From positions 3,787,502-3,851,501 of the forward strand of contig NC_087393.1 in the NCBI RefSeq assembly GCF_963675165.1: a stretch of 64,000 bases of DNA, read 5' to 3'. The notes under the pieces were generated by a model. It had not been told where the DNA came from and ran no database searches. It was given only the letters and a program-made list of their open reading frames with translations. The DNA is from Halichondria panicea (Eukaryota; Porifera; Demospongiae; Suberitida; Halichondriidae). The stretch's first letter is position 1. Each line of letters opens with the position of its first letter. Both the position numbers and the translations under genes were made by a program. Below, in pieces: positions 52,516 to 61,607 of this stretch.

Positions 52516-55500
52516 ATGGCTTGGAGAATGAAGATAAAACTTCCAAAGCTGCAAATAACTCAAAGGCAAACAGGTTCAGCTGTGAGAAGGTCTGTTACTC
52601 CCAGGGGTCTGCCAAAGGCCAATCATGAGACTGCCGGAAACAACAGTGAAAACAAGCACTGATCATGAAGCCAATTCCATCCTGATTGACACCAGCACTC
52701 TTGATCAGAATGAAGACGTGGAGAACCAGGGTGCACGAAGTTTGCATGAGATAAAACAAATTGCTAATGCTGAATCGTGGGGGAAAATTAGAGAGCGTCT
52801 CTTAAAGGCTGCTGTTGAAAGTTCTATTCCTCCACCTGGCCAGTCTTGCAGTGTGTGCGCTAACTGTGCACAGTACAGATGTGTTGATTGTGGGCCTACA
52901 ATATACTATTGTGAGGCTTGTCTCGGAGATTCTCATTTGATGCGCAACATTTTTCACTGTGCTGAAATCTGGGAGGTAAGGATTGATTTAATTGTTATGT
53001 TGAGCCTGGTTACTTTTACAGGATGAAATGTACAAGCCAGTAACTATCGAGGGACGGTGTATTGATGTCTCTCCTAATCACCAATGTTCCACAAAGAAGG
53101 CAGTACCTCTTTGCTGTATTGACACAAAAGGTTAATTATACCAGTGCCATTCATCCAGTTACTAGTAATTACAATGCAGGGATTGAGCACAGAATCCAGT
53201 TTTGGTGTTGTGAATGTGAGACTGTATGTGAAACAATGATACAAGCTCGTCTATGGCCAGCAAGCCCAAGATTCCCAGAAACAGCATTCACTTTTGAGCT
53301 ACTAGACTGGGCCGAGTCGCTTCTTCTGGAATGTCAAGTAGCACTTGGTGACTTTTGCAGGTCATTATACTTTAATTGCCCACATTTAGTGAACAAGGTG
53401 TGTGGTATGATTTGATGTGATACTTTCATTACACTGTTTTTGTTTCTGTTAGAGAAGAGACATTTATGCTTCAATGATCGACGCTTTTGAAGAATACAGG
53501 TGCTTTTTATTAACAGCTACACTGTAAAAAATAAAGTGCGGTGACTGCACTTTTTTCATTTTAATGCCGTATAGATAGCGGATTATTTTCGGAAAATTCT
53601 CATATTTTTCGTATTTAGAGCATTAATCGTATGCGCAATAGAATGTATGTTATCTAAGCTGTAGAATATGAATTAGGTAGAGTTCATACGAAACATTGCT
53701 ATAATTATGTTACATTATGATACGTGGTCACATTGCCTTTCTATGACATACTGACTGTATGTCAGTATATATAGGTATTTGAATGGAACTCCGGCATATG
53801 AGTTTCGTGAGCCCAAAGCTTGACAGTGGCAACATCTGTCCAGCTTGTCCAAAGGTAAGTTGAAAGTACTTGTATTTCTGATCACCTTTCCTTAGAATGA
53901 CGGAAGCCTTTTCATTTCAATGGATGCTTTGTTTGGTCTACCCCAAAAAAAGTCTGCTGGGAAGAGCCACAGGCCTCCACTTTATGACTCTCTATTTTTT
54001 AAAGATCAAAGCAGTGTTGATGAGTATGTGTCAAATTCTTCCGAGATTAGGGAACTACACAGAGTATGTTTATCATTAATAAATGCCAGTTACTGTATCA
54101 CACACAGACTTGTAATGATTTCCTTGCTGGAAGTGCATTGAGATCTGCAAATATATACTGTGCCCTCGATGAGACAGCTGTGTTTGGATCTGCCTGTAGA
54201 CATGAATTTCCCCTCATGTTTATCAATTTGAAGCATGGTGAAAGGTAAATGTACCTGAACTGTATTTTTCATGCAGCTCTATTTAAAGTCAATTTTCAGG
54301 TTGTCATATGCAAAGTGGTTGCTGCTAGAAATGGTTCAGAATTATCCCACTCAGAAACTTAATATCATGTATGATATTGCTTGCAAGCTCCATAAAAACT
54401 TATTGGTGAGTTGTACAGGATCAATTATGGAGGTACATATATCCATTTATTACGGTATTTAGAAATCAGAGTGTTCTGAAGTCTTAGAGAAAATTGACCT
54501 GTCAATTCCATCGTTTCATGCATTTGGTCACAATGCACAGTGCCAGGTAACGTGAACATTTCAACCCTTGTGTTATGGTGTGTGTATTCATTACTTACTA
54601 GGCGGCTTATGGACCTACTCGACGAATAGACTCTCAGATGGTGAGGTAATGGAACGTTTGTGGTCATACCTGCGACGGTTCTCTCGAATGACGAAGGAAA
54701 TGCGACCATCTCACCGGATTGATGTACTCACTCACGCATTGTTGTTTTATGGATCTAGAACGAAGCAAAAATTAGTATTATATAAATCATAATAATTGAT
54801 GTACGTTTATGCAGGGACTTTGCTGGCTAACCGCTGGAAAAAGGCAGAAGGGCTTAAACTTGCTGCGCAAAGTTCTTATGAGGAACTCACATCCTCTTTA
54901 CCTTGTACTTACGCGTATATAGCCTCGGTCTTCCTGCCGAGTTATAATTATTGGAACGGCAAACAAATTATACGAAAACTCGGCCTGGGACCCATAAAAT
55001 TATTAATGTCAGGTGTATTAATTATTCTTATGTATATAGAAACTGTCACTGAGGACAATGTGAAACAGTGGGTTGAAGAGGATAGAGTTCTTATCTCTTC
55101 CTGTGTTGTGGCGAATTCCGGACAAGCTGACTGGAAGATCACCTATGTTCAGCTGCTGCACACTTTGTGTACAGAAGATCTGTCAACACTGCAATATATA
55201 AGGTGGCTTGCAAGCATGTCTATTTTATGTACCTTTACAAAACTATAGACTCAAGAAACAACTAGAGGAATTTGAAAAAAAGCACGGGATAGCTGCTCGC
55301 TGGGATACCAGTGACCCCCAGTACATTACAGCAAGATCAATCGACTTGAAAGAGAAGCAGCACCAATTGCAGCTCTCACTTTGGTCTACTGTTTGTCGAA
55401 GACAGTTTCTTGTGAAAACAAAAGCAAAGTATGCAGGTATAATTATAGTGACCCCTATGACCTGCATGTACATAATTATATACAATGTGATTTCCCTTAT

Positions 55501-56086
55501 ACATACATACACGTAGATGGTCAAAAGATTGCTAAAAGACTTTGCAAAGGAATTTCCAAAGAAACGAAAAAGGCCAATAAGATTCTCTCTGAACACCACC
55601 ACATTTCTCTACAATTGGACCCATCATACTCAAAGCCAAACATCTCACAAGTTCTTTCTCCAGACAGCACTGCATGTGTGGCAGCAAAGATTTGATGGAG
55701 CCCTTGTATCTACACATATGCCACAGTGTGTAAAACGTGATATCATCGAAGCATACTTGTTGAAAGAACGATGCAACAAAGAGCAGTGTCTCCTGAAAAT
55801 CGACATGACGAATGTCATTAGCTACTGGCAAGAAAAGGCTTCATGCATCACAGCTCTCATTCTTGAAACAAGTGGTACAGATGCTTTTAAAGTAGGCTGT
55901 GTGTGTCTTTTGAAGAAATGTTTGGTTGAAGTTGAACATAACTGTTCCAGAGTGACCGTACTTTTTTCTAATATTCTCAAAAACTCTGAAAGTGTTGATT
56001 CAGACTCAGAGAATGATAGTTCGGACTCAGAGGATGATCGTTCGGACTCAGAGAATGATCGTTCAGACATTGATGTAGATGATTAG
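52516..56086 (+). pseudogene. KDZ-type transposase with CxC cluster, frameshifted
   Basis: The first ATG at 52516 (MAWRMKIKLPKLQITQRQTG) runs out of frame near 52665; a second ATG at 52625 is in the continuing frame. Cys cluster: CSVCANCAQYRCVDCG...YYCEACLGD..H, then AFTFELLDWAESLLLECQ. Core: ICPACP, FISMDALFGLPQKKSAG (about 53910), ALDETAVFGSACRHEFPL, LNIMYDIACKLHKNLL, IPSFHAFGHNAQCQ, DGEVMERLWSYLRRFSRM. C-terminal half: GIAARWDTSDPQYITA and QKIAKRLCKGISKETKKANK. It ends in an acidic Ser/Asp-rich tail (56086). These are hallmarks of KDZ transposases. Frame changes near 52665, 53130, 53820 and 54640 make it a pseudogene. AT-rich sequence at ~53565-53770 and ~54910-55040 looks like smaller insertions in introns. 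Confidence 0.75.
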
Positions 56087-56568
56087 ATTATTTCTATGCA
56101 ATCGTTGCATGGTTGTTCCACTTCATGATCACATGCACGTCACTTGCAAATAATATGCTGTTGTCAGAATGTTTGGTATGAATGCACATAATTATACAAT
56201 AGTTTGCATTCTTCAATGAAGTGATCAACGTTCTTTAATTATTATACATAATTATGTGTAATTATAAAAAATACACACTGTATAATTATTATAGTTTTAT
56301 GATGCGATAGTTTGGACCTATAGAGTGTAATAGTATACTGCCATGCAATAATGCTGTTAAATGCTTGCAGCTGATTATGCTGTACTTTGTGTCTCTTAAT
56401 TATTCCATGTCATGCATGTGCATATTAGTAGCTATCAAGTAACCATTTAATCACAATAATTATGACTTCACATTCATGGCATATAATTATTTCTAATAGA
56501 TGTAGCATAATAATATTCATGCATGCAGTACCATATATACAGTGTCAACATCACTATAACAGTACATA
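56087..56568. other. AT-rich spacer inside the KDZ element
   Basis: Between the convergent transposase and protease genes, with many ATAATTAT motifs. No gene is seen. The 3' UTRs of both genes probably lie here. Confidence 0.5.
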
Positions 56569-57817
56569 CTAATTAGTACACTGGCTTGAACAAAACCATT
56601 TGCGTTTCTGGAACGACTCATCGGGGCTAATACCCACACACTTCTTGTGGAACCACATTTTACAACTATCACATCTAATAATGGGTTTACTTCGATTATT
56701 TGGCTGCTTGCAATGGCAGTACAACTCAACCGTAACAATTTTTCGATAGAGGTTAGATGCAGGTACTCTCCTTTGACGTGTTTGAGGGAAACAATCTAGG
56801 TTCCCTTTAATAAAACCATCCTTCAAGTGTGTACGCATCAACTCCACATTTCTATGTGCTAAAAGTGGATCAGTGCTATGTACCAATTCCGTGGCATACG
56901 CAATGGCAAACACACCGCAATCACTACAATTTAGCTGCTTTTGCACGTTCATTAAGCAAAACGTAGTAGACCTTGTTGAGCAACGCCAGAAACTACAAAT
57001 TTGTTCAATTGTAGCAGAGCTGATGTCACTGTACATACTGTCGCACACTTTCAATGTACTGGTATCGCACCACACATTACTAACTGTTACCCAATGAGAC
57101 TTGCCAACGAGGATGATCTGTACAAAAGGTGTTCCCTCGTCAATGATTTTGAATGAGATAGCCCTTTGCTCAAAGAGGACATTTTACCAGCCGCTCAACT
57201 TATTGTCGCACTGTGATTTCAGCATAATTTGTGCGGCATTGATAATCCGATCATTCAACCACTCTACACTCGACTCCAAGCAGACTTTGTCCTCCTGTTG
57301 TAACGTGAACATTGGTGATTTAATCCATGCTTTCATACAAGGCATTACAGGACTGTCGCTGATTTCAATAGTTGATTGGTTTTTGCTGGTAGTATCTGTC
57401 TTAGCTTGGGAAGCTTGGAGAGCTTTTGTGAGGTTTTTTTTTATTTTTTTTTGCTTTCTTATCCACTGGTTGTGAATCAATCTCAATTGATTGTATGTTT
57501 TCATGAGATTGTACATGGTTTGCATGAGAGAGCAAATCAGAATCAGAATCGGATGATATCTCCGACATGACCCTAGATCGTTTCGGCTTGACTGAAGACT
57601 TGAGTGGCTCGGGGTGACTGCGTTTTGGCTTTGATTGTGACAAGAGGCCAACAGGGAAAGGTGGTGGACTGGCTGCAAAAGGCAAATCACCATGGTTACG
57701 TGGGAATCCCGGGATACTTGGACAGGGGGTACATATATATATAGGCATCGACAATTATATTATGGTTCATTATTAACATAATTATAGACTATAATTATAT
57801 ATATACATGCATGCATG

Positions 57818-57868
57818 CAGTGAGATTTTATATACTGGAAGCATGCAGTGAGATTTTATATACTGGAA
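57818..57868. repeat. short direct repeat
   Basis: TGCAGTGAGATTTTATATAC with TGGAAG occurs twice in a row, between the protease and upstream exons. A GCATGC-rich stretch precedes it. Confidence 0.7.
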
Positions 57869-58079
57869 GGATAATAATTATGATGATGCATGCCTGCCAT
57901 GCATGCAGTGCATGCTGACTCACCAACAGTGACAACAGCATGAAGCCAATTTATTACTTCTGGTGTGAATGCTTGTAACACATCTGATGTTCCCACAATT
58001 TGTGTGTACTCCATCCTAAGAGCAAAACCAAATCCACGAAAGCCAAGTTCATCAAGTTCATCAAACTGTAAATATTAAT

Positions 58080-58560
58080 AAGAGTCACTGACACTGGAGC
58101 ATCTAAAACCTATTATATATACAGGACTGGGGCACCTAAAACCTTACTGCAGTGCTGAACTGGGGCACCTAAAAACCTTACCGCAGTACTGGACTGGGGC
58201 ACCTAAAACCTTATTGCAGTGCTGAACTGGGGCACCTAAAACCTTATTGCAGTGCTGAACTGGGGCACCTAAAACCTTATTGTAGTACTTGACTGGGGCA
58301 CCTAAAACCTTATTGCGCAGTACTGCATGCATGGACTGGGGTATGGACTGGGATATGGCCTAAACCTTATATATATATATATATACTGCAGTACTGGATT
58401 GGGGCGCCTAAATTCTTACTGCAGTATGCATAAACTGGACTGCATGGGGCACCTAAAACCTTATAATTATACTGGAGTACATGCATGGGGCTGCATGGGG
58501 AACCTAAAACCTTACTACATTCAGTACAGGACTGGGGCACCTATAGAACCTACTGTATAT
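58080..58560. repeat. minisatellite, ~31-33 bp unit, about a dozen copies
   Basis: Units of the type ACTGGGGCACCTAAAACCTT followed by ATTGCAGTGCTGA and variants. The 5' half is regular, and the part after ~58330 is degenerate and broken by a TATATA run (58367-58384). It lies in an intron of the HMG/Ulp1/PHD gene. Confidence 0.9.
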
Positions 58561-58629
58561 AACAGAACAACTTGGCCGCATGATTCTCTGAGCTGCATGC
58601 GCATGCACCAGACGAGTATATAACTGCGT

Positions 58630-58836
58630 AATTATAGGGGGTAAATTTGGCGATTTGGCGAATCAAAGTGAGGGTCGACAAAATTAAAAATTGCCTAGAT
58701 ACGCAGTCCCAGTATAATTTTATCGCACAAAGTTATAATGATCTCATGATCGTCAAATTAAGAATCGGCAATAATACTTCAATCGCCAAACAATATAATT
58801 ATATAGGCTCCCCAAATCACCCGCTATATACGGTAT
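58630..58836. mobile_element. possible MITE inside the KDZ element
   Basis: Imperfect inverted ends: AGGGGGTAAATTTGGCGATT on the left, and AATCGCCA plus TCACCCGCTATATACGG on the right, over ~200 AT-rich bases with no frame. Family unknown. Confidence 0.35.
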
Positions 58837-59780
58837 GGTTTTATAATTAGGTGCTCTGCGTGGTTTAAATATAATTATAATGTGCTGTATGCGTATACAC
58901 GTATATATAATTAACATACCAGCTTCTGAATCTTCCCAAAACGTTTCTCAGCTTCTTTTAGGACACCTTTATGGGAGAGTCGCTCATTCGTTTCAGAACG
59001 TTCTCTCAGAGCTTGTTTCTCATCGCTAGACAAGTTATTATAAGCTTCACTGGCTTCCTTGTTAAAAACACCTGGATTTCCAGCGGTTGCAATGGCACTC
59101 TTTCCACCTGTGTGCATGCATGCAGAACAATAGAGTATCTTGACAATGTATGTGTTTGTATGTGGATGTCGTATACATGCATGTATATATGTCTAGACCA
59201 TGTATGCATGACGCTAATATATATATACCTTCAGATTTTCCGTACTCTTTTAGAAATTGGTGCCATGGCCCGCTTGACTTCTTCGGAATGTTGTACTGAT
59301 CAGAGGGACCAGATTCATCCGCATCAATGCCACCATGCTTAATTTTCATGTTTTCTCGGCGTATCCAGTTCTGTTCAACATCCATGAATCAATTCATCAA
59401 AAATACTACGTACTTCACTCAGTGAAAAAATGGTAATAAATCTACCAGTCCTATAGATCTGCATAGTACATGATATAGTAAAAATAAATGTACCCTTATC
59501 TGCTTCTCGTTGAGGCCTGTACGGTCCTTTGCTATTTCCAGGAATGGTTGCTTTTTTTGCCCCAACCTGTCATACCCTTTCGGTACAGCGACAGCAATAT
59601 TGTAGTTGTTGAAGTGGAGAAAGGGGCACATTCAGTTCTTACAGCCTCCATAGAAATAGTCACAGGTAAAACCGACAATGAGTGCAGTGAAAGAAAGGCA
59701 CCTTGATGGTTATATCTACATGTGATTGCTTAAAAGTCTTCTTTTAAGTAAGGGGAGGGGCTGGTCTACATGCAGAACTT

Positions 59781-59838
59781 AGCCTCGATCCCATGCAGCC
59801 CTTTCTCAATTGAGTGAGAGCGGCCTGGAATCGAGGCT
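59781..59838. repeat. 58-bp imperfect palindrome beside the right KDZ terminal repeat
   Basis: AGCCTCGATCCCATGCAGCC ... CGGCCTGGAATCGAGGCT, centred on TCAATTGAG. It ends four bases before the inverted repeat of the KDZ element. It may be a subterminal structure or a very small foldback insertion. Confidence 0.7.
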
Positions 59839-59842
59839 ATTG

Positions 59843-59922
59843 AGAACCTAAACCAGTACTGCAGTGATTAGGTTCTTCCGGTATTCCAGTAAGCCACTGG
59901 GAAAAGGTTTCCGAACTGGGTG
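59843..59922 (-). repeat. right terminal inverted repeat of the KDZ element
   Basis: Reverse complement starts CACCCAGTTCGGAAACCTTT and matches 50198-50278. Confidence 0.9.
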
Positions 59923-60390
59923 AAATACATCACATAATTACAATGTATGTTGTGACAATAATATTATTATTGAGTACACGACATGTACAGTATAAAGTTG
60001 CTGAGCTGAAAACTCGAAGATATTTTTTACTTACAGTGCTGATCTTGAGGCTGCAAATATGGCGTCAAATATACAGTAGGACAACTCCATGCTCTGCTGG
60101 TTCTCTAACTGTCCGTGTATAGACAGCAACAACTGGACCTCGTTAAAAGGCGGGAGGACAGGGGCACCCCCAGGGAAGATACTTGTAGCTCTTGGCTCAA
60201 ACACAACAAAAAGGTCGACAAGTGTTTGAAGGTTGTCTCTGGTCAGCAGAGAGGGAGTGTCAGTGCTGGCTAGACAGGTGTTGAAATAACTGCGTGTGTA
60301 CATGTGGAATCGGGTGTACATTTGTACTACATGTATAAATTCTAAAGGGGGGAAATATGAGCACTGATACAGTGTATTTGTACACGCATA

Positions 60391-60412
60391 CACACACACA
60401 CACACACACACA
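60391..60412. repeat. CA microsatellite, unit 2 copy
   Basis: About 11 CA dinucleotides, shorter than the unit 1 copy at 40651-40693. Confidence 0.9.
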
Positions 60413-60470
60413 CCTCTGTAGCAGTCTCAGCACAATATTGCAGGATGCCGGGAAATCGAGATTGGAGATA

Positions 60471-60556
60471 TGCTAATAATATGGATGCCCAACGAGAGAG
60501 GAGCTAGAAATACGTTCCCTGACGAGCCACTAGACTTTATTGTACTGGATTGCTTG
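60471..60556 (+). pseudogene. LAMTOR2: LAMTOR2 exon 2 fragment
   Basis: Only the 3' part of exon 2 and its splice donor (TTG|GTATGTGC) remain. Exons 3 and 4 were removed by the internal deletion in this unit. Nearly identical to 40752-40836. Confidence 0.85.
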
Positions 60557-61051
60557 GTATGTGCACGACAGGTTTAGTTCAGGAATTTGACCAAATGCGT
60601 GAAAATATGGTTTCCAAATATTAAGGGGATGATTAACATTGGACACTTGCGTCTGCCAATGGGGGACCTGGTAAGAACACTACATTTTCTGTTCTGTGTA
60701 TAACATGATGGATAGCACAAAAGTGGCGTATCAACAAATTGCGTTCATGAACGTCCTTACGTTTTTCGACTTGTTCTAATCTTTGGAGAAAAACGATATA
60801 AGCAAAGTTGCACGTAGACACATCAAACATAATTATGCGAACTTTGTGAGTGTTGATCACGTACTTTGCAACAATAACATTGCAATAACCTAAACTGGTA
60901 CTGGTACTGGTCATGTATGACACAGGGTCCTTACTCATGCAGTAGTTAAATCGCAAATAAAGGGTCAAATTTTTCACCAGCAAATTAATGTTCTAGTAAT
61001 CGTCTGCAGATGGCAGAACTGACTTAGTATAATTATTTGCACTGGTATACC

Positions 61052-61281
61052 GTATAGAGCAATTTTTTTTGAGGCACTTATATTTCGTAGAATGGCCTCT
61101 AAAAGCATTTTGTTCGTGGGTTGACTGGTTGACTGCTTGACTGCTTACCGGAAGCCACGCTTTATTTAATTTTTGCACGTTGTAGCAGATAATTTTACTT
61201 AAAGAACAATTTTCGTGGAATTTAATTTTCGTGTATATAGGATTGCTAACTCGTGAAAACAGCGAACATTTCGCGCTATAC
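61052..61281 (+). mobile_element. short MITE upstream of the unit 3 beta-helix gene
   Basis: Same element as 33169-33381 and 42483-42688, with a duplicated GACTGCTT and a few small insertions. Confidence 0.6.
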
Positions 61282-61549
61282 AATTATTGTTGTGATGAGT
61301 AAAGATGACGATGAATATTGACAAATTTGTATAATAGAGTGTAATTATAGAGAGTAAGATAATTATGCTGTTTGTTTTCATAATTATTTTAGTTGCAACA
61401 ATAGCAATCAACTATAAAGAAATGCAGTATGTACGATTGTTCTTTTTACGCTAATTAAGTAGCCCAAAATAAATTTAAATGCTTTTCTTTCAATGTAAAC
61501 AGCGAAATGTTATGTATACAACATCACCTCTTCATGTCTAATTGAATAC

Positions 61550-61556
61550 TATTTAA
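61550..61556 (+). promoter_or_regulatory. TATA-like box of unit 3 beta-helix gene
   Basis: TATTTAA, 52 bp before the ATG at 61608, in the context conserved in all units. Confidence 0.3.
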
Positions 61557-61607
61557 GGAGTATATAAGAAACCGTAAGACTACACAATACTTTAGCAGAA
61601 ATATATT

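Larger units (their letters stand above)
56569..59631 (-). pseudogene. HMG-like / Ulp1 protease / PHD finger gene of the KDZ element
   Basis: Minus-strand exons from the ATG at 59631. Early exons: GYDRLGQKKQPFLEIAKDR, GPWHQFLKEYGKSEG and FNKEASEAYNNLSSDEKQAL (HMG-box-like helices). A further exon at about 58068-57925 has DELDELGFRGFGFALRMEYT. Then a Lys-rich linker (DKKAKKNKKKPHKSS) leads to a C48 cysteine protease with WLNDRIINAAQ, catalytic His in GKSHWVTVSN, Asp in KVCDSMY and Cys in QLNCSDCGVFAIAYA. It ends with a PHD finger (LYCHCKQPN..IIRCDSCKMWFHKKC..KWFCSSQC). Ulp1-type proteases cleave SUMO-like modifiers; PHD fingers read histone tails. A homopolymer frameshift near 57435 and an in-frame TAA near 57184 break the gene. 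Joining all exons into one gene is inferred from order and strand. Confidence 0.6.
50198..59922. mobile_element. KDZ-type DNA transposon, 9,725 bp, with nested insertion
   Basis: Terminal inverted repeats of ~80 bp (CACCCAGTTCRGAAACCTTT ...). The flanking target duplication reads AAATACA (50191-50197 and 59923-59929). The empty site in unit 1 reads CATGAATACATCAC (about 40192). The element carries a transposase of the Kyakuja-Dileera-Zisupton class with its Cys cluster (+, 52516-56086) and an HMG-like/Ulp1/PHD gene (-, 56569-59631). A nested 2.1-kb module with a Cys-cluster gene and a RecQ-like helicase lies at 50333-52443. All the large genes carry frameshifts or stops, so the element is not autonomous now. 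KDZ elements usually make 8-bp duplications; here only 7 bp match. Confidence 0.8.
47223..60456 (-). pseudogene. INTS15: INTS15 copy 2, truncated, frameshifted and split by transposons
   Basis: Same exons as copy 1: the 5' pieces at 60456-60416 and ~60295-60038, the rest at ~50165-47223. Between them lies the 9.7-kb KDZ element, inserted in an intron. A further intron took the 737-bp element. Three defects are seen. The 5' end is missing at the duplication join. The large exon lost 11 bases relative to copy 1 near 48330 (GGAATTGGAAAAGTTCGG against a longer version). The last exon gained two bases near 47298 (GTTTTTCTGGGTTAG), which creates a stop. Clearly dead. Confidence 0.75.
40751..60470. 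repeat. tandem segmental duplication, unit 2 (with two insertions)
   Basis: Copy of 31470-40750 enlarged by the 737-bp element at 49182-49918 and the 9,725-bp element at 50198-59922. Without these and their target duplications it is ~9.2 kb, matching unit 1. The join to unit 3 at about 60464-60471 is the same as the join between units 1 and 2, so the array grew by repeated tandem duplication. Confidence 0.85.
60557..61607. other. spacer between LAMTOR2 fragment and unit 3 beta-helix gene
   Basis: Counterpart of 32661-33722 and 41966-42995, with the deletion join at about 60672, one MITE (61052-61281) and TATTTAA at 61550-61556. No gene is seen. Confidence 0.5.

Noticed and set aside
54910-55040. 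Coding exon in the KDZ transposase gene
   Set aside because: The open frame here is AT-rich and breaks the match to the transposase; it reads better as intron or small insertion.
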